Below, piece by piece: positions 45,929 to 53,615 of a stretch of DNA of 64,000 nucleotides. The notes beneath the pieces are model-generated. The model searched no databases and was not told the DNA's origin. It worked only from the letters and a program-made list of their open reading frames with translations. Within the stretch, counting starts at the first letter, position 1. Each line of letters opens with the position of its first letter. The stretch lies in contig CAYGOF010000013.1 of assembly GCA_964351395.1 (NCBI GenBank), positions 1 to 64,000 on the forward strand, given 5' to 3'. The DNA comes from Imperialibacter sp964351395. GTDB taxonomy: Bacteria; Bacteroidota; Bacteroidia; Cytophagales; Cyclobacteriaceae. A program made the position numbers and the translations under genes.

Positions 45929-46591
45929 CTACACCAACTCATGGTCAAGTGCGGCCCAGCTCCTCACCTTGGTTCTAAAAAGTGCATCTGCTTCGTCAGT
46001 CCAATTGTAATTTTCGCGTAAATACCTGACAGTGTGTTTTTCCACCTGGGTATAATCTATGCCATTTGAAATGGTGTTAAAAATCTTCTCAGCATCTGCC
46101 ATGCTTATGCGACCATCACCCTGACCAGCAATGGACTCGTCGGCCATATTCAGTGTGGCAGCTTTGTATCTGTGACCGTCAACATGCCTGTAGTAAGAGA
46201 TTTTTCTCAGAGCCAGCTCTTTGCTCACGTCCTCAAGTTCCCTTTCCTTTTCAGCCATCTCCGCCTTCAAAAGCGCTATTTCTTTTTTGAATTTCTTCGC
46301 ATCTCCAGTGTCAACTTTTGGTGAATTGTATTTTACGGTAGCCAGCTCTTTTGCACTTCTCTGGGCAATTGTAAGTTGCTCACGAAGTTGTTCCAATTCC
46401 TTGTCTCTTTGATTGGCGATTGACTGCATGGTTTTTTGCTCTTGTTTCACGCTGTTTAGTTCCTTACCCAGCTGATCGTGTTGACGCTGGAGTGTATCAA
46501 ATTTGTCCTTCCAGAATCGAAAGGTGAAAAAGACACCTATGAGGCAGGAAATGATAAGCAGTGCGACGATTTCTAAAATGGCTAGTATCAT
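45929..46591 (-). CDS. Membrane-anchored coiled-coil protein, unknown function
   Basis: The 220-residue protein has one N-terminal membrane segment (ILEIVALLIISCLIGVFFTF), a long coiled coil (~30-145) and a C-terminal domain (HRYKAATLNMAD, DGRISMADAEKIFNTISNGI, and a WTDEADALFRTKVRSWAALD end). Family not recognised. Its start overlaps the stop of the OmpA-like gene upstream by 4 nt. Confidence 0.8.
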   Translation of the reverse strand: MILAILEIVALLIISCLIGVFFTFRFWKDKFDTLQRQHDQLGKELNSVKQEQKTMQSIANQRDKELEQLREQLTIAQRSAKELATVKYNSPKVDTGDAKKFKKEIALLKAEMAEKERELEDVSKELALRKISYYRHVDGHRYKAATLNMADESIAGQGDGRISMADAEKIFNTISNGIDYTQVEKHTVRYLRENYNWTDEADALFRTKVRSWAALDHELV

Positions 46592-47124
46592 GGTTTTGAG
46601 GTTATAAGGATGGTGACTCGTCTGTTTTTAATTCTGTTCAGTTCTGAAGTATTGGGCACCAGGGGATAGGATTCCCCTTTAGTGGTGGATGTAAGTGCTG
46701 GCCATTCGATGGTACTGGCTTTCAAAGCCGTCATCACATAGTTGGCTCGCTTGAGGCCCAACTTGAGGTTGTAGGCTTCAGTTCCCAGGTCGCAGGTATA
46801 TCCTGTGATGCTCACCAGCACCTCTCGCCCAGCCAGTAAAGGTTGGAGGCTGTCGGCAAACTCCTTCACTGCACCGGGGTACATCATATCTGCTGTGTTG
46901 ATCTGAAAATTGAAAGTCTTCGACAGGTTGATGGGTATTGGCGCTTCTATTGCCTTCTCTGACTTTTCCGAATCAGCCGCTGACATATCTTTGCTATCTG
47001 GCTGTACAACCAGCTCTTTTTTGGGGTTTGTATCAAACACCTTTATATAATTTACATATAACCAGGAACTGAAAGTGGACCAAACCACAAAAGAAACGAC
47101 TCCAAGTAAGACGTTGATATTCAT
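46588..47124 (-). CDS. OmpA-like domain protein with N-terminal membrane anchor
   Basis: The 178-residue protein has an N-terminal membrane segment (~5-25) and a C-terminal OmpA-like peptidoglycan-binding domain: ITGYTCDLGTEAYNLKLGLK, RANYVMTAL and NRIKNRRVTI are the usual features, and PGAVKEFADSL precedes them. It is short for the family and has no outer-membrane barrel, so it probably tethers something in the inner membrane to the wall. It is translationally coupled to the coiled-coil gene, which suggests a complex (inference). Confidence 0.88.
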   Translation of the reverse strand: MNINVLLGVVSFVVWSTFSSWLYVNYIKVFDTNPKKELVVQPDSKDMSAADSEKSEKAIEAPIPINLSKTFNFQINTADMMYPGAVKEFADSLQPLLAGREVLVSITGYTCDLGTEAYNLKLGLKRANYVMTALKASTIEWPALTSTTKGESYPLVPNTSELNRIKNRRVTILITSKP

Positions 47125-47623
47125 AGTGTTGAATGTGAAATAATGACGCTTCTGTCTTTCTACATTTGAATAGCGTGCAGAAGCTGCTCTGAATTGTTAG
47201 AAAAGAGTTTCAGCTGATAATGTAAATATGGGGTAACTTGACTCAGTAAGTGTTTCACTTTAATGATAAAGAGTTACATGATTCACGGTTTTAGATGGTA
47301 AAATTGATGGCCGTGAGGAAAATGGTAGGGGTATACTGTAACAGTCGGTATACCACTAAGGCAAAAGGCCATAGAACGACTTTAGCCTCGTTCTATGTCG
47401 GTTGCCATCTTTGCTCGATGGTCTTGTCTAGCGGATTCCCACGTTAGCCGCCTCCACTCTGTTACAGCGGCTACCTCGGAATGACGTCGTTAGATGAGGT
47501 GGTGCATCCTACGTATTGATAAGCTGAAATGCCATCGAAATCGATTCATTCCTTATCAAAATCAGACCCTCCCATCGCTTCTACCAAACTTATCAATACC
47601 TTTGCGCCCTAATTCAGTAAAAT
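47125..47623. other. 499-bp intergenic region with several hairpins
   Basis: No gene is visible. Three inverted repeats lie close together: CATAGAACGA/TCGTTCTATG (47370-47379, 47388-47397), CCATC/GATGG (47405-47421) and AGCCGC/GCGGCT (47446-47472). None is followed by a T-tract. A small structured RNA, a MITE-like relic or regulatory leader are possible; the sequence alone does not decide. Confidence 0.6.
47597..47604 (+). promoter_or_regulatory. Possible Bacteroidota -7 box before the ABC-F gene
   Basis: TACCTTTG fits the TAnnTTTG -7 consensus of Bacteroidota and lies 20 nt upstream of the ABC-F start codon. No matching TTG element was found at the expected -33 distance, so the call is tentative. 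Confidence 0.4.
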
Positions 47624-49264
47624 ATGATCTCAGTCGATGCGGTGGGTGTGGAATTTAGCGGCACCACCCTTTTCAGCAATATCACTTTCAATATCAATCC
47701 CACCGACCGCATTGCCCTTATGGGTAAGAATGGTGCCGGGAAGTCAACCCTACTCAAGATCATTGCTGGAGAAAATAAACCTACGATGGGCAAAGTAACT
47801 GCGCCAAAAGAAGCAGTTATCGCCTACCTACCTCAGCACCTGCTCACTGCCGACGATGCCACGGTTTTTGAGGAAGCATCTAAAGCATTTTCAAAGATCC
47901 TGGAAATGAAAAACAGGATGGAGGAGCTCAATCACCAGCTGGAAACTCGCACTGACTATGAGTCTGATGCATATAGCAAGATCATAGAAGAGGTATCGGA
48001 CTTGAGCGAAAAATACTATAGCGTAGAGGAAATCAATGTCGATGCTGAAGTGGAGAAGACCTTGCTTGGTCTGGGCTTCCTTCGAGCTGACTTTACCCGT
48101 TCTACCAGTGAATTCAGCGGGGGCTGGCGCATGCGCATTGAGCTAGCTAAAATCCTGCTTCAAAACCCCGACCTTATCCTCCTCGATGAGCCTACCAACC
48201 ACCTCGACATTGAATCAGTACAGTGGCTGGAGGATTTCCTAAAAAACAGCGCTGGCGGTGTAATGGTGATCAGCCACGATAAGGCATTTGTAGACAACCT
48301 GACTAACCGCACGATCGAAATTACCCGCGGTCGGATTTACGATTACAAAACCAACTACAGCCACTACCTGGAGCTCCGCAAAGAACGCCGTGAACAGCAG
48401 CAGCGCCAGTTCGACGACCAGGCCAAGCAAATTGCTGAGATTCAGCAATTCATCGACAGGTTCAAGGGCACCTACTCAAAAACCCTTCAGGTACAATCAA
48501 GAGTGAAAATGCTCGAAAAGATCGAGATCGTTGAAGTAGATGAAGTAGACACCTCTGCATTAAACATCAAGTTCCCTCCTGCTCCACGCTCAGGCAACTA
48601 CCCGGTAATTGCCACCGAGCTCAGTAAAAAATACGGCGACCATGTTGTTTTCAAAGATGTATCGCTGACCATTGCTCGTGGAGAGAAAGTCGCTTTTGTG
48701 GGCAAAAACGGTGAGGGGAAATCCACGCTGGTGAAGGCAATTATGGGAGAAATTCCTATCGACGGTAAACTTGAAGTAGGCCACAACAGCCAGATTGGGT
48801 ATTTCGCGCAAAACCAGGCCTCACTCCTGGACGAAAGTCTGACGGTATTCCAAACAGTAGATGAAATTGCCCAGGGAGACATCCGTTCCAAAATCAAAGA
48901 CCTGCTAGGTGCCTTCATGTTTAGCGGAGACACGATCGACAAAAAGGTCAAAGTTCTTTCAGGTGGCGAGAAAACCCGACTGGCCATGATCAAGCTGTTA
49001 TTGCAGCCAGTGAACCTGCTGATCCTAGATGAGCCCACCAATCACCTCGACATCAAAACCAAGGACATTCTAAAAGATGCCTTAAAAGCCTTCGAAGGAA
49101 CGATCATCCTTGTTTCTCACGACAGGGACTTCCTTGATGGGCTGGCGGCAAAGGTGTTTGAATTTGGCAATAAGCGTGTAAAAGAGCACTTCGAAGACAT
49201 CAATGGGTTCTTGCGAAATAAAAAGATGGAAAATTTGAAGGAAATTGAAAGGGCTGTGAAATAG
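47624..49264 (+). CDS. ABC-F family ATPase (translation-associated)
   Basis: The 546-residue protein has two ATPase domains in one chain and no membrane segment, as in ABC-F proteins that act on the ribosome. Walker A motifs are GKNGAGKST and GKNGEGKST, signatures FSGGWRMRIELA and LSGGEKTRLAM, and Walker B LILLDEPTNHLD and LLILDEPTNHLD. The linker between the domains (YSHYLELRKERREQQQRQFD) is the ribosome-contacting arm. Whether it is EttA/Uup/YbiT-like or gives drug protection cannot be judged; antibiotic resistance should not be assumed. It is likely monocistronic. Confidence 0.93.
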   Translation: MISVDAVGVEFSGTTLFSNITFNINPTDRIALMGKNGAGKSTLLKIIAGENKPTMGKVTAPKEAVIAYLPQHLLTADDATVFEEASKAFSKILEMKNRMEELNHQLETRTDYESDAYSKIIEEVSDLSEKYYSVEEINVDAEVEKTLLGLGFLRADFTRSTSEFSGGWRMRIELAKILLQNPDLILLDEPTNHLDIESVQWLEDFLKNSAGGVMVISHDKAFVDNLTNRTIEITRGRIYDYKTNYSHYLELRKERREQQQRQFDDQAKQIAEIQQFIDRFKGTYSKTLQVQSRVKMLEKIEIVEVDEVDTSALNIKFPPAPRSGNYPVIATELSKKYGDHVVFKDVSLTIARGEKVAFVGKNGEGKSTLVKAIMGEIPIDGKLEVGHNSQIGYFAQNQASLLDESLTVFQTVDEIAQGDIRSKIKDLLGAFMFSGDTIDKKVKVLSGGEKTRLAMIKLLLQPVNLLILDEPTNHLDIKTKDILKDALKAFEGTIILVSHDRDFLDGLAAKVFEFGNKRVKEHFEDINGFLRNKKMENLKEIERAVK

Positions 49265-49668
49265 CTAGTTTGTTTTGATCACAAATCACAAAAATTTAGT
49301 TGCTAAGACCAACAAAATTCTTTGCAATCGTTACATCGCAAAATGAGGAATCTCTAAACGTTTCCAAAATTAGACTTAGTTTGGTAACGTGATGGAAAAT
49401 AAAGTATATAGCGCAGCTTAGGTATTTTGTTGGGATGTTTTCACGTATCCCATTTAAAATATTGAAAGTCTATGTATTTGTTTATCTTTCTCCTATACTA
49501 CCTGACCTTATGTCCCTATAGAACGACAATGTAGCGCTTGAATTCAGATTTCGCCAATTGTAAAATCGTCCAAATCTAATGCAAGGTTTAAGTGAATTGT
49601 CAATCGGTTAACGAAATGGAGATTAAGGGCTATCGGCAGGTAGATAAATACTTTCTTTCGTCAGCGCT
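49265..49668. other. 404-bp intergenic region, nothing identified
   Basis: The stretch is AT-rich and holds no recognisable gene, repeat or clear terminator. It must contain the promoter of the downstream peroxidase gene. Confidence 0.5.
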
Positions 49669-52600
49669 ATGACTTCACCGACAACTACACCAACCAGGCA
49701 ATTTGCTTTTATGGCACTTGCTAAGGTCAACTCAGACCAATTGGAGCCCCTCAGGAAACGCCTTAAAGAAATCAACGAACAAACAACAGCGATAATGCGG
49801 GGACTTGAACCGAAAACGGTAGACCTCCCATTTCAAAACCTAAAAACCATCCATTACGCGCGTTTTGTCATCATTGACGACAGTAAATATGGTCGGCCAC
49901 AATTGGCCTTTTCGACCAACTATGATGGGCCGGAAGGAGACTCCACTTGCACAGAAAGTATTGCTCTTCGACTCCATTTGGAGGAACTCGAGCGCGAAGC
50001 ACTTCCTGGATTAAACAGTGTTTTTCAATATTGTGAAGGGTTTCGCGAAAATAATTTGCAGAAATTTCTAAAAAAACATCAGGTCCGAGCCAAAACATTT
50101 TACGTGGGTGCTCAGGGGCGAAGTAGAAATCAGATTCTATGGGAAGCTTCATTACGCAGGGATGTTGATAAAATTCTTGATAGCAAAGTATGGGGCAAAA
50201 AAGGTCCAAATCAGATCAGAGATGAAGTTCGCCTTCTACTTGAACCAAAATATGATACCATACCTGCATTTCCAGCTCAACCAGACCGTCGACTTTGGGC
50301 TAAACGAATAATTAAAAAACTTACCTTTTTTGCTATTACCCTGACATGCCTGTTGATATTCCTGTATTCAACTGGGAGAATTGACCCAAAATGGAGTGGA
50401 TTCTTTATCTTAGGGTTATTGGCATTTGGAGTATTGAGTGTTTTGAGATTCAGACAATTGGAAAAATCAGACCCTCAATTTCAACCTGAATACTCATCAA
50501 AAACGCATGAGCATTTCACCAAGGTCTCAGAAGGAGAAAATGAATTTCTCAGTAACCAATTAACACATCTTGTTGAGTTAAAACCGGGGCTCCTTCGTTG
50601 GACGCTCATAAGAGTAGTTTTTTTTGCCCTCCAATTGCTCGCAAAACACTGGTATAACCGAGGAAAGCTAGGTGGAATCCCGTCAATTCATTTTGCCCGC
50701 TGGTCATTTATTCCTAAGCGGGGAGTGCTTTTCTTTTCGAATTTCGATAGCTCTTGGGAGAGTTATTTAGGAGATTTTATCAACGAGGCTAGTAGTGGGC
50801 TGAGTGCGGTTTGGAGCAATACTGTTGGTTACCCGAGAACTACCTGGCTTCTAAAGGCTGGCGCCAGGGATGCAGCACGATTTTTGGCATGGACCCGCCA
50901 GCATCAGGTGTATAGCCAGGTATGGTACAGCGCCTATCCAGGTCTTTCTATACTAAATATCAACGACAATACAGAAATAAGAAGAGGTTTAGCCAGCGAC
51001 TCTACTATGGAAGCTTCCACATGGCTTTTCCGGCTAAGAGGTGTAGATAGAATTGGTGCTGATGAGCTCTATGGTGAAGAACAAAGTAGGGCAGCATACC
51101 TTCCACTGGATCAAATACAGGGTCTTATCCTCTGGGGATACGGCCATCAGCCTGAAGCACGCTTTCTGATGTTAAGAGTTAATACCAAGACCCCAGCAAA
51201 AGCCGTAGAATGGCTAAGTCAATTGCCAGTAACTTCCTCTAGTTTCGATTATGAGCCAACGGATCCTTTGACATTGAACGTAGCGTTTAGCTACGACGGA
51301 TTACTTGCTTTAGGTTTAGATAAAGAATTATGCGACGGTTTTTCAACTTCTTTTGTTCAGGGATCACATCATGCTTACAGAACAAGAGTCAATGGAGATT
51401 TTGGTGAAAATGCTCCTGAAAACTGGGAATGGGGCTCGCTGTCGAATCCGGTTCACGTCAACATTCTTATACATGCTAGCAAAGATAATATAGACGAATT
51501 GGCGGAAAAGTATCTTAAAGAGGCCAAAGCGGTTGGTCTTGAAAAAGTGACCATACTGGATGCCACCACATTGCATGGCCGTAAAGAACACTTTGGCTTT
51601 CGGGATGGCATTTCACAACCTATTGTGAGAGGTAGCGGCAGAGTCGAGGTAGCGGGTAATACCGTCGCGCCAGGAGAGTTTCTTCTTGGTCATGCAGACG
51701 AATACGGCAATTTAACTCATTGCCCGGTTACAGAAAGTGGTTTTAACTTTGGGCTAAATGGATCATATATGGTATTCCGACAACTGTCACAAAATGTTGA
51801 GAGTTTTTGGAAATATTGCGCAAGTCAGGAAAACATGGATCCTATCACTGCTGCATCCAAAATGGTAGGGCGATGGCCTAGTGGTGTCCCATTGGTTCGT
51901 CACCCGGATAGTGATCCAAATAAGGAGGATATTTCGGACGACGACGGCTTCACTTACCTGGCACCTGATAAAGACAATGATAGATATGGTGCTCGTTGCC
52001 CGTTTGGCTCTCATTTGCGTCGAAGCAACCCAAGAGATTGGCAACCTGGAAATACCCGCGAGGAGTCACTAGCAATCTCAGCTCGTCACCGGATTATTAG
52101 AAGAGGGAGGCCCTATGGAGAACCATATGTTCACGATCTTGTAACAGAGAAAATGATTAGCAAGGCCCAAAGTGCATCTTCTAAAAATAAACTGGAAAAA
52201 AGTGACCGCGGTCTTCAATTTATTTGCTTCAACGCCAACATTGATCGCCAATTTGAATTTGTTCAGCAGCAATGGTGTAATAACCCTAAATTCAATGGTG
52301 CCAATAGCACCTCTGATCCACTTATTGGATCAAAAAGAGCTCCGGAGCTAGGTCTTGATGATCCAGCCTTCACAGTACAAAGTGACGTTCGTGGGGAACT
52401 CACCAAAAGGTTTACTCAAATGGAGCAGTTTGTACGTGTAGTGGGTAGCACCTATTTCTTTATGCCTTCAATTCCAGCGCTTCGATTGCTCAATGAAGGG
52501 GTTAAAAAAACGACAGTTTCAAAACTTGAAAAAAAACCACAAGATGAACAGGAGCACATTGATAGCCTGATCGCAACATTGAGAGAAAAAATGAAGCGAG

Positions 52601-53529
52601 ATTACATTGGTCAGGCCATCCGTCGTGACGCACACCCTAAATTACATGGTTGTGTCAGTGCTAGTTTCCGAATTGCAGATGAACTACCGGAAAGATGCAG
52701 AGTTGGGCTATTTTCACAAACAGCAAAAAGCTATGACAGCTGGATAAGATTCTCCAATCAGAATGGGACGATAGCGCCAGATAAAAACAAGGATATACGA
52801 GGCATGGCTATTAAGTTAATGGGAGTCGAAGGACCAAAACTCCTTGACGGTGAAGAGAGCTGTAGTAATATGGATTTCATTGCAATCAGTCACCCAGCAT
52901 TCGTCACAAAAGATGTGGCAGAATTTGACGGACTGATCAAAGGCTTAACAGGTGGAAAAATTAAGCTACTTAAGTTCCTCGCTAAACACCCAAGGGTGGC
53001 AAAAAACCTTATCGCCTCATTAAAAAGCCATAGTAATCCATTAGAAATAACCTACTTCAGTGTCGCGCCCTATCTTTTTGGCAAGGAAGCGGTTAAATAC
53101 ATCATCAAACCATCGACCAAAATCAACACTCCCGTACCATCTAAGTCAGGAGATAATTTTCTGAGAGAGGCGATGAGAAAAAGGCTTAATGATGGATCAG
53201 CTTCCTTCGATTTTTATGTACAGTTTCGAAAGCATGAAAAAATTAAACAATTGCCGATTGAAGACCCCGGCGTTCCCTGGAACGAAAGTGATACCGAACT
53301 GATTAAAGTAGCTACCATCGATATCCATCAGCAAGAATTTGACAACCCGGACCGCGATGAATTTGGAGATCAACTCTCATTCAATCCATGGCGCTGCCTG
53401 GAAGAGCATAGACCACTTGGGGGCATTAGTAGAGCACGTAGGCAGGTCTATCGTGCACTGTCAGCATTCAGACACGAACGGAATGCATCAGCACAAAATG
53501 AACCGAAATCGCTGGAAAATCACAAGTGA
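49669..53529 (+). CDS. DyP-type peroxidase fused to a catalase-like domain
   Basis: The 1286-residue protein has a related domain twice near the N-terminus (~60-165 and ~340-445: IHYARF with FSTNYDG, and IHFARW with FSNFDSSWE), with two membrane segments (~218-260) between. A DyP peroxidase follows (~450-950): distal GFRDG at 643-647 with D646, proximal heme ligand H782 in CPFGSHLRRSNPRDW, and the late FICFNANIDRQFEF. Residues ~975-1286 are catalase-like: HPKLHGCV with H989 and H993, FSNQNGT, DIRGMAIKLMG, and the heme-tyrosine region SRARRQVYRAL with Y1261. Two heme centres are therefore expected. The likely role is peroxide-dependent oxidation near the membrane; substrates are unknown. The catalase part resembles catalase-related heme proteins that need not have catalase activity. 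Confidence 0.9.
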   Translation: MTSPTTTPTRQFAFMALAKVNSDQLEPLRKRLKEINEQTTAIMRGLEPKTVDLPFQNLKTIHYARFVIIDDSKYGRPQLAFSTNYDGPEGDSTCTESIALRLHLEELEREALPGLNSVFQYCEGFRENNLQKFLKKHQVRAKTFYVGAQGRSRNQILWEASLRRDVDKILDSKVWGKKGPNQIRDEVRLLLEPKYDTIPAFPAQPDRRLWAKRIIKKLTFFAITLTCLLIFLYSTGRIDPKWSGFFILGLLAFGVLSVLRFRQLEKSDPQFQPEYSSKTHEHFTKVSEGENEFLSNQLTHLVELKPGLLRWTLIRVVFFALQLLAKHWYNRGKLGGIPSIHFARWSFIPKRGVLFFSNFDSSWESYLGDFINEASSGLSAVWSNTVGYPRTTWLLKAGARDAARFLAWTRQHQVYSQVWYSAYPGLSILNINDNTEIRRGLASDSTMEASTWLFRLRGVDRIGADELYGEEQSRAAYLPLDQIQGLILWGYGHQPEARFLMLRVNTKTPAKAVEWLSQLPVTSSSFDYEPTDPLTLNVAFSYDGLLALGLDKELCDGFSTSFVQGSHHAYRTRVNGDFGENAPENWEWGSLSNPVHVNILIHASKDNIDELAEKYLKEAKAVGLEKVTILDATTLHGRKEHFGFRDGISQPIVRGSGRVEVAGNTVAPGEFLLGHADEYGNLTHCPVTESGFNFGLNGSYMVFRQLSQNVESFWKYCASQENMDPITAASKMVGRWPSGVPLVRHPDSDPNKEDISDDDGFTYLAPDKDNDRYGARCPFGSHLRRSNPRDWQPGNTREESLAISARHRIIRRGRPYGEPYVHDLVTEKMISKAQSASSKNKLEKSDRGLQFICFNANIDRQFEFVQQQWCNNPKFNGANSTSDPLIGSKRAPELGLDDPAFTVQSDVRGELTKRFTQMEQFVRVVGSTYFFMPSIPALRLLNEGVKKTTVSKLEKKPQDEQEHIDSLIATLREKMKRDYIGQAIRRDAHPKLHGCVSASFRIADELPERCRVGLFSQTAKSYDSWIRFSNQNGTIAPDKNKDIRGMAIKLMGVEGPKLLDGEESCSNMDFIAISHPAFVTKDVAEFDGLIKGLTGGKIKLLKFLAKHPRVAKNLIASLKSHSNPLEITYFSVAPYLFGKEAVKYIIKPSTKINTPVPSKSGDNFLREAMRKRLNDGSASFDFYVQFRKHEKIKQLPIEDPGVPWNESDTELIKVATIDIHQQEFDNPDRDEFGDQLSFNPWRCLEEHRPLGGISRARRQVYRALSAFRHERNASAQNEPKSLENHK

Positions 53530-53558
53530 TCAAATATTTCTTAAGGTGATATCAAAAG

Positions 53559-53590
53559 ACTTGAACACCAATTATTGTTCAACTTCAAGT
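53559..53590. terminator. Hairpin between convergent genes
   Basis: ACTTGAA (53559-53565) can pair with TTCAAGT (53584-53590), or TTGAAC (53561-53566) with GTTCAA (53577-53582). It lies between two convergent stops and could serve both, but there is no T-tract. Confidence 0.25.
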
Positions 53591-53615
53591 CAATGAGTTG
53601 ACCCGCCAAAAGGGG

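Noticed and set aside
47624..49264. ABC-F gene as an antibiotic-resistance determinant
   Set aside because: The sequence fits general ABC-F translation factors; nothing specific to resistance subfamilies can be seen.
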